A stretch of 64,000 bases of DNA. Origin: CAYXVF01 sp964468125. Lineage in GTDB: Bacteria > Myxococcota > XYA12-FULL-58-9 > CAYXVF01. Location: NCBI GenBank assembly GCA_964468125.1, contig CAYXVF010000006.1, positions 35,105 through 99,104 on the forward strand, written 5' to 3'. The translations under genes and the position numbers were made by a program. The notes beneath the pieces were generated by a model. The model saw only the letters and a program-made list of their open reading frames with translations. It was not told where the DNA came from and did not search any database. Shown in pieces: positions 17,894-26,697 of the stretch; the stretch's first letter is position 1; every line of letters starts with the position of its first letter.

Positions 17894-19330
17894 TCAGCGA
17901 CCTTCTGCTTCCCGCTTGGCGGCTTTTCGTTTGGCTTCGTCGATCGCCTCGGCGACGCCTTCGAGGGCCTCCCGTACACGTGCGAGCTCCGACGGATCTG
18001 CAGGGCTGACACCTGTGATCGGCTCCTCGCTACGCGACAATTGGCGGATGACGAGCTCCTTGGCGCCGATGCTCAGCAGTGCCGCGCGCAGCCGGGCCTT
18101 CTTCTCCCGCGGTAGGTCTCGGCGGAGGAATACCATCTCGTTGGGGATCTCTGCCGTTTTCCCGACGACGACGGTCGCTGCGTCCCTGTCCTTCGCGCTC
18201 TTCCAGGCGAGATCGCGGCAGTCATCGTAACAGGCGCCCGCATCCGCCTTGCCGTCCCGCACCGCTTCCGCGACATTCTTGTGGGTCTTCACCCAGAGCA
18301 GCCGCACGTCGTCCTCGAGGCGCAATCCACGCTGGATCAGCGACGCTGCCGGATAGAGCCCACCGCTCGTCGAGCGCTCGGAGACCATTGCCACGGTCTT
18401 ACCCCGGAGGTCGTCAAGCTGCGCAATTCCACGGTCGCGACGAGCGAAAAAGATCCCATGGTAGGTCGGCTGCCCTCGCCGATCGAAACGCGCCACGGGC
18501 TCGTAGCGCTCGAGCATCTTCGCCCCCGTCGCCGGCCCGGCGTTTACGATCTCGAACTCAGCGGCACGGACCTTTTTCTCGAACTCCTCATAGGTTCGCG
18601 CACTGGCCATGGAGATGAACACGTTGGCGACCTCGCCCATGTATTTCGCGAGAGGCTGCCAACGCGTGGCTGCCCCCGCGTCCGATGGCGGGCGTCCGAA
18701 GCGGTACTTTGCATCGAAGCTCAGGAGCGTGGAGCGTCTGCCGCTCTCCCCCCAGGGCATCTCCACGCCGAGTACGTCCGCGAGTGAACGTCGGATCTGC
18801 GCGTGGAGATCCGTGTCCGCGCCCTCGTGAACGGCGCGGAGCATGCCTGAAGCATCGCCGACAAAGGCCCGAGGCAGATCGCTCACGGCGAAGGCACGCG
18901 CGATTTCACCCTCGGGGTCCGCGAGCACCGGCCAGCCGGCCGCAGCCTCGAGCGCGCGTGCTTCCACCGCGGATGCATCGTTGCCAACACCGACGAGGAC
19001 CACTGTGACGCCCTGGCTGCTCCACTCGACGTCGAGTTTGCGAGTCTCGTTCAGGACTCGTGTCGACGCGTCTTCCCCGAGATCCGCAAAGACCACCACG
19101 ATCGCACGCGCTGTCCCCTCGGGTCCAACCTCTTCGCGTGAACGGAGCACGACTCCGAAGGGCGTGGTTCCCGAGAAGGCTGGCAGTGTGGACCCCACCT
19201 CGAGAGTCGGGGGCTCCTTGCCCTTTCGATCGCGCTTTTTGCGGTTCCGCTTCTTCGCGGCATCCGCAGCATCGCTCATCAGATGAGCGGCCAAAACGAG
19301 ACTCAAAGTTAGAGCGCCAAACCGTCGCAT
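17894..19330 (-). CDS. Exported redoxin-like domain fused to PhnD-type substrate-binding domain
   Basis: 478 residues. Signal peptide (residues 1-24), then a Lys/Arg-rich linker. Residues ~40-195 follow the thioredoxin/AhpC-TSA fold (GSTLPAFSGTTPFG, VVVFADLGEDAS, GWPVLADPEGEIARAFAV) but no CxxC or peroxidatic Cys is present. Residues ~200-450 follow PhnD-like phosphonate/phosphite-binding proteins: FDAKYRFGRPPSDAG, RFDRRGQPTYHGIFFAR, LRGKTVAMVSERSTSGGLYP, DGKADAGACYDDC. It lies 58 nt after glutathione reductase on the same strand. No PhnC/PhnE partners are nearby, so a sensory or scavenging role is open. Confidence 0.7.
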   Translation of the reverse strand: MRRFGALTLSLVLAAHLMSDAADAAKKRNRKKRDRKGKEPPTLEVGSTLPAFSGTTPFGVVLRSREEVGPEGTARAIVVVFADLGEDASTRVLNETRKLDVEWSSQGVTVVLVGVGNDASAVEARALEAAAGWPVLADPEGEIARAFAVSDLPRAFVGDASGMLRAVHEGADTDLHAQIRRSLADVLGVEMPWGESGRRSTLLSFDAKYRFGRPPSDAGAATRWQPLAKYMGEVANVFISMASARTYEEFEKKVRAAEFEIVNAGPATGAKMLERYEPVARFDRRGQPTYHGIFFARRDRGIAQLDDLRGKTVAMVSERSTSGGLYPAASLIQRGLRLEDDVRLLWVKTHKNVAEAVRDGKADAGACYDDCRDLAWKSAKDRDAATVVVGKTAEIPNEMVFLRRDLPREKKARLRAALLSIGAKELVIRQLSRSEEPITGVSPADPSELARVREALEGVAEAIDEAKRKAAKREAEGR

Positions 19331-19388
19331 TTTTGCGGTGCTAACACGGCACTGGCCGCTACGCCATCGCTCCGGATCCTTCGCGCCC

Positions 19389-20744
19389 TCAGCGCATCAG
19401 GACGAATTCTTCGGCTTGGGTTGGGTGGATCGCTACGGTCTCGTCGAACTGCGCCTTGGTCAGCCCAGCCTTCACCGCAACCGCAAAGCCTTGGATGATC
19501 TCCGGGGCATCCGCGCCGAGCATGTGCAGGCCGAGAACTCGGTCCGTTTCACCATCGACGATCATCTTCATGAAGCTGCGCAGTTTCCGCCCTTCCGGTG
19601 TTGCCGAATAGAAGAGTGGCGCGAAACGCGCCTTGTACACCTGAAGATTCGGGTAACGCACCCGCGCCTCTTCTTCCGTCAGACCGACCGTACCAATCGG
19701 AGGATGGGAGAAGACCGCCGTCGGAATCGTCTCGTAGGACACGGGCGAGTGCGTGTCGCCAAACTCGCGGTCGGCCACTGAACGGCCGGCCTTGATGGCG
19801 ACGGGCGTGAGGTTCGACTTATCGATCACGTCTCCCAACGCAAAAATATTCGCGACGTTGGTCCGGTGATCGTCGTCTACGATGACGGCTCCGCGCTCAT
19901 TCGTCCGAACGTCCGCGTTTTCCAAACCGAGATGGCGCGTGTTGGGGTCGCGGCCGATCGCAAAGACGACCGCCGCCTCAACGTCGACGGTGAGCTCCTC
20001 GCCGTTGCACGTGTAGTGTACTCGGTAGCCGTCGTCCGTGTGGTTCGCGTCGAGAACCTCCGCTGGCATGCGAAGGTCGATACCCTGTTGGCGCAGCTCA
20101 TCAGCGAGATGGTCTGCCACTTCCCGATCGAACCCTCGAAGGAGCTGATTGCGAACGAGCATGGTGACCTGACAGCCGAGCGACTGCAGGATCCCGGCGT
20201 ATTCGACGGCGATATAACCTCCACCGATCACAACCGCAGTCTTTGGCATCTTCGCCAGGTCGAACAGCGCGTCGCTCGTCATGGTGCTGTGGTCGCCATT
20301 GATTTCCGGCATCACCGGAGCGGCGCCTGTGGCGATCAGGATTTTGTTGGCGGTGATTCGTCGACCGTCGCAGTCGATGGTGTGCGAATCCACGAATTTG
20401 GCGAAACCACGGATCAGCTCGACGTTCGCGTTGCGCAGGTTCTTTTCATGAATGCCTTCGAGTCGATGCACCACGCCATTGCGCATCTCGACGAGATTCT
20501 CCCAGGAGAGGCTGTGCTCACCCTTGTTCCAGCCGAAATCTTCCGCGAGCTCTAGCCACTCACGGGCGTGCGCCGCATAGACCATCAGCTTCTTCGGGAT
20601 GCAGCCTCGAATGACGCAAGTTCCACCTACACGACCAGCCTCCACGAGACCGACGTTGGCCCCGTAGCTCGCTGCCCGTTTTGCGGACGCGAGGCCGCCG
20701 CTGCCACCGCCCAGTACCAAGTAGTCGTAGTGATAGTCGCCCAT
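19389..20744 (-). CDS. gor: Glutathione-disulfide reductase
   Basis: 451 residues, the usual size. FAD-binding GGGSGGLASAKRA at the N-terminus. The redox disulfide is GGTCVIRGCIPKKL (CxxxxC). NADPH-binding GGGYIAVEYAGIL is followed by arginines in LVRNQLLRGFD that select NADPH over NADH. The C-terminal HPTQAEEF supplies the catalytic His-Glu. These features fit glutathione reductase rather than dihydrolipoamide dehydrogenase. It starts two nt after the upstream lipoprotein stop, so it probably shares the pst-phoU transcript. Confidence 0.88.
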   Translation of the reverse strand: MGDYHYDYLVLGGGSGGLASAKRAASYGANVGLVEAGRVGGTCVIRGCIPKKLMVYAAHAREWLELAEDFGWNKGEHSLSWENLVEMRNGVVHRLEGIHEKNLRNANVELIRGFAKFVDSHTIDCDGRRITANKILIATGAAPVMPEINGDHSTMTSDALFDLAKMPKTAVVIGGGYIAVEYAGILQSLGCQVTMLVRNQLLRGFDREVADHLADELRQQGIDLRMPAEVLDANHTDDGYRVHYTCNGEELTVDVEAAVVFAIGRDPNTRHLGLENADVRTNERGAVIVDDDHRTNVANIFALGDVIDKSNLTPVAIKAGRSVADREFGDTHSPVSYETIPTAVFSHPPIGTVGLTEEEARVRYPNLQVYKARFAPLFYSATPEGRKLRSFMKMIVDGETDRVLGLHMLGADAPEIIQGFAVAVKAGLTKAQFDETVAIHPTQAEEFVLMR

Positions 20745-20746
20745 TG

Positions 20747-21673
20747 TCAGTCTCCGTCAGGTCCAAACATCCCTTTGCCCTCTTGCCCGGAGAACAGGAG
20801 GGTGGGCCCCTTGGCGGTGCGGCCCTGATTATCCGTTATGATGTGCATCCAGCCGTCTCTGTCCAAGGCGATGCCCTCGATGTTGGGCAGGGGATCGAGC
20901 TTCGTCGACAGGTCCACCCGGACACGAGTGCTCACAGTCGCCGCCGCGGGATCGAGGCGCGCTTCGATGAGACGCGCCACTCCGTAGTGCCGCTCGATCG
21001 CCCGCAGGTCGATCACCTCTCTTGTTTTGTTACAGTCGAGGGCCGAGAGTTTGCCCGTCTCGCTGGTCAGGGGGACCTCCCAAGCCCGCTCAAAGGCGCC
21101 CGTTTCGAGGTCGAACACCCCCACCGGCGCCCGCCGCTTCGAGGTACCGAGGCCGAGCTCGGCGGCCGCCACGAGCTTGTCGCCGGCAATGCAGACGCCC
21201 TCGACGCCGTGGTTGCGACTGCCCTTCGTGTTCCACTTGCCATAGGGGAATGCGATGGCACCGACGACCTTGGCGCTGCCGTGATCTCCCCTCGCTATGA
21301 CCACGATTGGATCTTCGTCTCGCTCCGGCTCCAGGCTTTCGGTGCCGACGTAGAACGTGCCCTCGGCGATGGCGAGCGATTCGAGATCGCGACCCTCGGG
21401 AAAACCCTCGATCGGAAGCGCCTCGGCCACCGCGAGACGGGTGCCTTCGACCTTCAGGCGCACGAGCACAGCCTGCCGTTCGGGCACCGCCCAGAGCTCT
21501 CCTTCACCGTCCACCGCGAGGCCGGACAGTCCAGTGTGTGTATGTGATTCCATGATCGCTCGCGCGGTCTGTGCCGGAGGCTCCGGGAGTCTCGTTTTGC
21601 AGGCGCCCGCGAGAGCGAGGACAACGGCGAGGCTAGTCGCCCAACTTGCCGACGTGTCGAACATCTTTTCCAT
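20747..21673 (-). CDS. Lipoprotein, SdiA-regulated/esterase-like phytase beta-propeller type
   Basis: About 308 residues. Signal peptide ending LALAGAC gives a lipobox Cys. Repeated blades such as GLSGLAVDGEGELWAVPE, DLESLAIAEGTFYVGTE and NIEGIALDRDGWMHIITDN suggest a beta-propeller of the SdiA-regulated or 'esterase-like activity of phytase' type. The chosen start overlaps the end of phoU by ~40 nt; a start nine nt later is also possible. Its position between phoU and gor suggests phosphate-regulated expression, perhaps a phosphoesterase, but no catalytic residue was identified. Confidence 0.62.
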   Translation of the reverse strand: MEKMFDTSASWATSLAVVLALAGACKTRLPEPPAQTARAIMESHTHTGLSGLAVDGEGELWAVPERQAVLVRLKVEGTRLAVAEALPIEGFPEGRDLESLAIAEGTFYVGTESLEPERDEDPIVVIARGDHGSAKVVGAIAFPYGKWNTKGSRNHGVEGVCIAGDKLVAAAELGLGTSKRRAPVGVFDLETGAFERAWEVPLTSETGKLSALDCNKTREVIDLRAIERHYGVARLIEARLDPAAATVSTRVRVDLSTKLDPLPNIEGIALDRDGWMHIITDNQGRTAKGPTLLFSGQEGKGMFGPDGD

Positions 21674-22313
21674 TGATCATGAATATGACCTGCTCCGCGA
21701 GGTTGGTACTGTGATCGGCCATGCGCTCGAGAAACTTCGCGACCGACTGGACGTGAATCCCGCGCTCGACCGCCGCGGGATCGGCGGTCATCAGTTGGAG
21801 CAGGTCCCGGAAGACGCGGGCGTACAGCTCGTCCACTTCGTCGTCGCGCTCGATCACGTCATAGGCTTTGTCCGCATCACCCTCCACGAAGGCGTCGATG
21901 GCGTCGTGGACCATGGACTGCACGATCTCCCCCATCCGGGGAATGTCACGGTACGGCGCAAGCTGCGCATGACGATTCAGATCGATTGCCCGCTCGCAAA
22001 TGTTCACCGCGAGGTCACCGATGCGCTCGAGGTCCGTGACCATCTTCAGAGCGAGGGTGATGAACCGCAGATCCGACGCCATCGGTTGACGGCGGGCGAG
22101 GATCACCATGCAGAGCTCGTCGGTCTCTAGCTCCGAGCGATTGACGTTCTTGTCGAGCTCGATCGTCTCCGCGGCGAGCGATTCATCGCGTTCGGTCAGC
22201 GCACGGACCGAGTTCGCGATCATGTCCTCGACCCAACCCGCCATGGAGAGGAGTTGCTGACGGAGCACGCGCAGCTCATTCTCAAACTCTCGATCGGTGT
22301 GGGCCTTCGGCAT
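21633..22313 (-). CDS. phoU: PhoU phosphate-signalling regulator
   Basis: 226 residues, two tandem three-helix bundles. Metal-binding ExxxD-type motifs appear in the repeats: LALKMVTDLERIGDLAVNICERA and SVAKFLERMADHSTNLAEQVIFM. Family members link the Pst transporter to the phosphate histidine kinase. The ATG at 22313 is chosen; an upstream TTG at 22325 would overlap the pstB stop. It is the only phoU in the window and follows the first pst operon. Confidence 0.92.
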   Translation of the reverse strand: MPKAHTDREFENELRVLRQQLLSMAGWVEDMIANSVRALTERDESLAAETIELDKNVNRSELETDELCMVILARRQPMASDLRFITLALKMVTDLERIGDLAVNICERAIDLNRHAQLAPYRDIPRMGEIVQSMVHDAIDAFVEGDADKAYDVIERDDEVDELYARVFRDLLQLMTADPAAVERGIHVQSVAKFLERMADHSTNLAEQVIFMINGKDVRHVGKLGD

Positions 22314-22321
22314 CGCGTTTC

Positions 22322-23089
22322 TCAATCAAACTTCCCGGTAATGTAGTCCTCGGTCCGCGGATCTGACGGGGACGTGAAGAGCTTACTCGTAGCCTCCCAC
22401 TCTACCAGCTCGCCCGTGAGAAAGAAGGCGGTTCTTTGTGAAATCCTCGCAGCTTGTTGCATGTTGTGTGTCACGACGACGACAGTATAGCGGTCTCGCA
22501 GGCTGTGAAGCAGATCTTCCACCCGTGCCGTCGCGATCGGATCGAGCGCGGAGCACGGCTCATCCATCAGCAGAACCTCGGGCTCGACGGCGAGGCAGCG
22601 AGCGATGCACAGGCGTTGTTGTTGTCCCTCAGAGAGATCGACCGCACGCCGATTCAATCGGTCTTTCACCTCGTCCCAAAGTGCCGCCTGCCGAAGGGCG
22701 TTCTCCACGACCTCTTCGAGGAGGGTTTCTTCGATTTTCTTCGTGAATCGCAAACCTGCGAGCACGTTCTCCCGAACACTCATAGTCGGAAAGGGGTTGG
22801 GCTTCTGAAATACCATTCCGACACGGCGACGCAGCAGAACCGGGTCACAGTCCTCAGAGTAGACGTCGAGCGCGTCGAGCTGCACACGGCCTGTCACCGT
22901 AGCGCCGAAGGTGAGCTCGTGCATGCGATTGAGACAGCGAATGAAGGTCGTTTTGCCGCAGCCGCTCGGACCGATGATCGACGTCACCTTGCGGCTCGGG
23001 ATTGCGAGACTCACTCCACGCAACACGACGTCGTCCCCGTAACCCGCTCGGAGATTCTCGACCGTCACCTTTGCCACGTGCGGACTCAA
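22322..23089 (-). CDS. pstB: Phosphate-type ABC transporter ATPase PstB (first copy)
   Basis: About 255 residues. Walker A GPSGCGKTT, Walker B VLLMDEPCSALDP and the H-loop VVVTHNMQQAARIS match PstB. The signature motif reads LSEGQQQRLCIAR instead of the common LSGGQ. I place the start at TTG 23089, overlapping the pstA stop (TTGA); GTG 23077 is an alternative. Longer frames upstream lie inside pstA. Confidence 0.88.
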   Translation of the reverse strand: MSPHVAKVTVENLRAGYGDDVVLRGVSLAIPSRKVTSIIGPSGCGKTTFIRCLNRMHELTFGATVTGRVQLDALDVYSEDCDPVLLRRRVGMVFQKPNPFPTMSVRENVLAGLRFTKKIEETLLEEVVENALRQAALWDEVKDRLNRRAVDLSEGQQQRLCIARCLAVEPEVLLMDEPCSALDPIATARVEDLLHSLRDRYTVVVVTHNMQQAARISQRTAFFLTGELVEWEATSKLFTSPSDPRTEDYITGKFD

Positions 23090-23928
23090 TCCCGTACCCG
23101 TTCCTGTCGCCGTGCGCGCCCCCACACCGCGAAGGCGCTCATGCCGAGCGCGGTGAACAAGAGCACGAGCGACCCAACCGCGGCGTGGGGCGTAAACGCC
23201 CCGTCCGGACGGATCAACCACGAAAACACCTGCACCGGCAGCGCGGTGTAGGCCCCGCCGGGATCGAGCGGAAGATACCCGACGTACGCCAACGCCCCGA
23301 CCATCAAGAGAGGCGCAGCCTCACCAGCAGCGCGTGCGATGGACAGCACGATCCCGGTGGCGATCCCGGGTATGGCCGCCGGCACGATCACGCGCCAGAG
23401 CGATTGCCAATGAGTTGCACCGAGAGCGAGCGCCGCTTCCCGAACGCCTACGGGCACGGCGCGAAACCCCTCGCGCGCGGCCAACAGCTCGACCGGGAGC
23501 ATGAGGGCGGCGAGGGTGAAGCCCCCGGCCCAGAGTGAATCCCCGAGCCCCACGGTCCGAACCCAGACCACCGCACCAAAAACGCCCCAGACCACCGACG
23601 GGACCGCCGCGAGGACTGCAGCGTTGATTTCGAGGATCGTCGCGACCGCAATCGGCGGATCGAGCTCCTCGAGGTAGATCGCGCCGGCCACCGCGAACGG
23701 AACCGAGCACACGAGTCCGATGAGGACGAGCCAGATCGTGCCGAGGATCGCGGGCAGCAGTCCTGCCTCGTCAGCTCCAGGCCCGCCGCTGCGCAGAATC
23801 ACGCTTCCTCCTGCCGCAGCCCCTTCACTCAGCGCCACGAGAACGAGCCAGAGGATCACGGCGACGACCGCCAAAGCGCTCGCGATGCCCAAACCCCAGG
23901 CCCAACGATCCTTGGCGCTCAGTCTCAT
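23086..23928 (-). CDS. pstA: Phosphate-type ABC transporter permease PstA (first copy)
   Basis: 280 residues, six hydrophobic segments. The inner-membrane loop EAALALGATHWQSLWRVIVPAAIPGIATG is the EAA coupling motif to the ATPase. SIARAAGEAAPLL is the PstA/PstC-specific helix. The ATG overlaps the pstC stop (ATGA). Confidence 0.87.
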   Translation of the reverse strand: MRLSAKDRWAWGLGIASALAVVAVILWLVLVALSEGAAAGGSVILRSGGPGADEAGLLPAILGTIWLVLIGLVCSVPFAVAGAIYLEELDPPIAVATILEINAAVLAAVPSVVWGVFGAVVWVRTVGLGDSLWAGGFTLAALMLPVELLAAREGFRAVPVGVREAALALGATHWQSLWRVIVPAAIPGIATGIVLSIARAAGEAAPLLMVGALAYVGYLPLDPGGAYTALPVQVFSWLIRPDGAFTPHAAVGSLVLLFTALGMSAFAVWGRARRQERVRD

Positions 23929-24758
23929 CGTCGGATCACTCCACGACGCAGCAGGAGCTGGCTCGTGGCACTCAACCCCACCACGAGGAGGAGCAGGAAC
24001 GCCCCGATCACGAAGACCTGGCGCGCCCCAGGAGCCCCCGGCCCGAGCTGGAGCCCGGTCTGCGCGATCGCGGCAGGCAGGGTGAGGAGCGGTGCGCGCG
24101 GATCCAGGCTCAGACTCGCGACCCCGCCCGCCGCCAGGAGTACGATCATAGACTCGCCGATCGCGCGGGCGACGGCGAGCAAGGCGGCGGAGGCCAAACC
24201 CCACGATGCCGCGGGGAACACCACGTGCCAGGTCGTAGTCCAGCGGTCGGCACCGAGCGCGTAAGCGCCTTCTCGCAAGCTCACCGGGACAGCGAACAAG
24301 GCATCCTCGGCAAGGCTGACGAAGGTGGGGAGAACCATCAACCCCACGGCGAGCGTCGCCACCAGGCCTGAGGTCGGCGCGAGGCCAGGGATCAGTCGAG
24401 CGAGCGCTGGCGAGAGCGCGGCGAGCGCAAACCAGCCCCAGACGACCGTCGGCACGGCGGCAAGCACCTCCGCCACGGGCTTCAGACGTCGCCGAGCGCG
24501 GGTCGTGAGCAGCTCACTCAGGAGGACCGCAATGGCGAGGCCCGGCGGAACCGCAACGAGCATTCCCCCGAGCACCACGCGCAAAGAGCCCCAGGTCAGG
24601 GCAAGGAGCGCAACCCTATCGCTCCGCGTGGGGACGGCGATCCCCATGCCACTGAAGAGCACGGCGACCAGGGCCAAGCTGAGAGCAAGGGGCGCAAAAG
24701 CGGCGATGGCGAACAATGCGGTCAACCGCGCTCGATGTGGGGAGCGAGACGAGGGCAC
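23925..24758 (-). CDS. pstC: Phosphate-type ABC transporter permease PstC (first copy)
   Basis: 277 residues, about six transmembrane helices. EAA loop REGAYALGADRWTTTWHVVFPAASWGLASA and the AVARAIGESMIVLLAAGG helix identify it as PstC. GTG start. It is shorter than the second copy at the N-terminal periplasmic loop. Confidence 0.84.
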   Translation of the reverse strand: MPSSRSPHRARLTALFAIAAFAPLALSLALVAVLFSGMGIAVPTRSDRVALLALTWGSLRVVLGGMLVAVPPGLAIAVLLSELLTTRARRRLKPVAEVLAAVPTVVWGWFALAALSPALARLIPGLAPTSGLVATLAVGLMVLPTFVSLAEDALFAVPVSLREGAYALGADRWTTTWHVVFPAASWGLASAALLAVARAIGESMIVLLAAGGVASLSLDPRAPLLTLPAAIAQTGLQLGPGAPGARQVFVIGAFLLLLVVGLSATSQLLLRRGVIRR

Positions 24759-24793
24759 GGCTTCAAGTTTTCACAAAGGCGAAGAGCACACAA

Positions 24794-25591
24794 TCAGCGC
24801 GGAGCGATCGCCGTGCGCAGCTCCGGTTCCCGCGACAGCATGGGCTCAAATCCGAGGGCTGTGAGCTCGGACGCTCCGTAGCGCTCCACAAAGCGTAGCC
24901 AGGGGGTGGTCTCCGTCGTTTCTACGCGGCGAAGGAGTCGCACCCACGACCGCGTCCGCAGACCGAGCGCTTCGCTCGAGGGGACAATCAGGTGCTCCAG
25001 TCCAGAGGTCACCGCAAAGGAACGGCGGGCCACCCACAGCCGCGGTCCTGCGGTGGCAAGGCCGCTGCGGGCGACGAGGGTCCCGACGAAGGTGACACCG
25101 TCCTTGCGCAGCTCATTCTTTGCCACCCCGACGGCGTCGGCCAAACGCTCGAGCTCCGACGCGCCACCGAGGACCGACACCTCGATGGGCGCGTCGGGGA
25201 ACGTGCCGCCCACATCGGCAAACCGTCGATTGGCGGGCGCGAGGATCCAGGCCAACTCCTGCGTGCTGAGGCGGCGAAGCGATCGATCGTTGGCGAGGAC
25301 CACGAGACGGTCTTGGGCCAGGAGCGCCTCTTCGAGCACGCAGCCAGGAATCGCCGGAGTCTCGCCGACGAGGAGCACCCCATCCGCGAGCGAGTCGCAC
25401 ACGCGTCGCACGCCGTGATGCGCACTGCTCCAGGACACGGAAACTCGCTCAGCGCGTTGACGAACGAAGTTGGCGGACAGACGCTCGGCGAGTACATAAG
25501 CGTCGTCGGAGGCCACCAATCGAAGGGCCGGGACCTCGCCCTGGCATCCGACCAGCGTCAGAAACGTCACCATGAGGGCCGTACGCACCAT
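24794..25591 (-). CDS. PstS-like periplasmic binding lipoprotein, divergent
   Basis: 265 residues. Lipobox LVGC (Cys16). It heads the pstCAB-phoU operon, so it is the expected binding protein. However, the phosphate loop seen in the other PstS (GGGSGAG) is replaced here by WSSAHHG. The QSNSGTY segment is replaced by LGGASEL. Ligand specificity may therefore differ from phosphate. GTG start. Confidence 0.68.
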   Translation of the reverse strand: MVRTALMVTFLTLVGCQGEVPALRLVASDDAYVLAERLSANFVRQRAERVSVSWSSAHHGVRRVCDSLADGVLLVGETPAIPGCVLEEALLAQDRLVVLANDRSLRRLSTQELAWILAPANRRFADVGGTFPDAPIEVSVLGGASELERLADAVGVAKNELRKDGVTFVGTLVARSGLATAGPRLWVARRSFAVTSGLEHLIVPSSEALGLRTRSWVRLLRRVETTETTPWLRFVERYGASELTALGFEPMLSREPELRTAIAPR

Positions 25592-25692
25592 CCGGTCATC
25601 ACGCCTCGCGGAGAGCCGATGCGCAAGATAAGTCCAGGGATCTCACCGACTTATTGCCGAGCTGTCACCGCGACGGCATCGAGTTCACGGCG

Positions 25693-26685
25693 ATGAGCCG
25701 CGTGCAGGTCCTGATGCCCGTCCGCGACGCGGCGAGGAGCGTGGAACGAGCCGCGCGCAGCATCCTCGGCCAGTCCTTCGAGGACTTGACGCTGGTCGCC
25801 GTCGACGATGGGTCGGCGGACGAGACCCCGCTCATTCTCGAGCGCCTGGCGGAAGAGGACCGTCGGGTGGTCGCGCTGCGACGCCCGCGGGGAGGGCTCG
25901 TGCCCGCCCTCAACCATGGACTGGAGCACTGCCCTGGCCCGTTTGTCGCCCGAATGGACGGGGACGATTGGTCGACTCCCGACCGACTCGCGCGGCAGCT
26001 CGAGTTGCTCGCGTGCGGCTTCGACCTGGTCGGCACACGTGTACGGATCGTAGACGGTGGCGAGGGTTTTGAGCGCTATGCGCGTTGGCAAAACGCCCTG
26101 CTCGACCACGACACGATCACGCGTGAGATCTTCGTGGAGAGTCCTCTCGCGCACCCCTCCCTGATGTTTCGTAGGGCCCTCCTGGACACGTTGGGAGGCT
26201 ATGCAGATCCCACCTGGCCGGAGGACTACGACCTCCTCTTGCGCGCCTACGCCCAGGGCGCCCGCTTTGGGAAAACGCGTGAATGCCTCCTCGATTGGTA
26301 CGACCACCCGACCCGCGCCTCCCGCGTGCAGGAGCGCTACCGGGAACGTGCCTTCGTCGAGTGCAAGGCGCACTACATGCACCGCCTCCTTTTCGCGAAG
26401 TCCCAACGTCGCTGCGTACTCTGGGGTGCCGGTAAGGTCGGGAAGTGGCTTGGGAGCGGACTGCTCGCCCGCGGGGTCGAGATCGAGCGCTACGTCGACA
26501 TCGATCGCAGAAAGATCGGCCGCACCCGTCGCGGAATCCCGGTGACCTCCCCGGACGACCTTCGCCCGGATCCCAACCGAGTGCTCGTCGCTGCGGTAGG
26601 CGCCGCCGGAGCCCGACCGCTGATCCGCGCCCGCGCAGAGGAGTTGGGGTTTCGAGAGGGGTCGGACTTTTTCTGCGCGGCCTGA
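25693..26685 (+). CDS. Family 2 glycosyltransferase with C-terminal Rossmann-like domain
   Basis: 330 residues. GT-A core: MPVRDAARSVERAARSILGQS, VDDGSADET, ARMDGDDWS (DxD-type metal site) and the acceptor-side WPEDYDLLLR. The last ~85 residues begin RCVLWGAGKVGKWLGSGLLARG and continue with YVDIDRRKIG, a nucleotide-binding Rossmann pattern like that at the N-terminus of PglD-type acetyltransferases. The ATG at 25693 lies just before the first strand. Divergent from the first pst operon. Confidence 0.8.
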   Translation: MSRVQVLMPVRDAARSVERAARSILGQSFEDLTLVAVDDGSADETPLILERLAEEDRRVVALRRPRGGLVPALNHGLEHCPGPFVARMDGDDWSTPDRLARQLELLACGFDLVGTRVRIVDGGEGFERYARWQNALLDHDTITREIFVESPLAHPSLMFRRALLDTLGGYADPTWPEDYDLLLRAYAQGARFGKTRECLLDWYDHPTRASRVQERYRERAFVECKAHYMHRLLFAKSQRRCVLWGAGKVGKWLGSGLLARGVEIERYVDIDRRKIGRTRRGIPVTSPDDLRPDPNRVLVAAVGAAGARPLIRARAEELGFREGSDFFCAA

Positions 26686-26697
26686 TAAAGGCGCCCT

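Noticed and set aside
25592..25692. Pho box upstream of the first pst operon
   Set aside because: CTGTCAC-CGCG-ACGGCAT matches in the first half only, and faces the glycosyltransferase gene.
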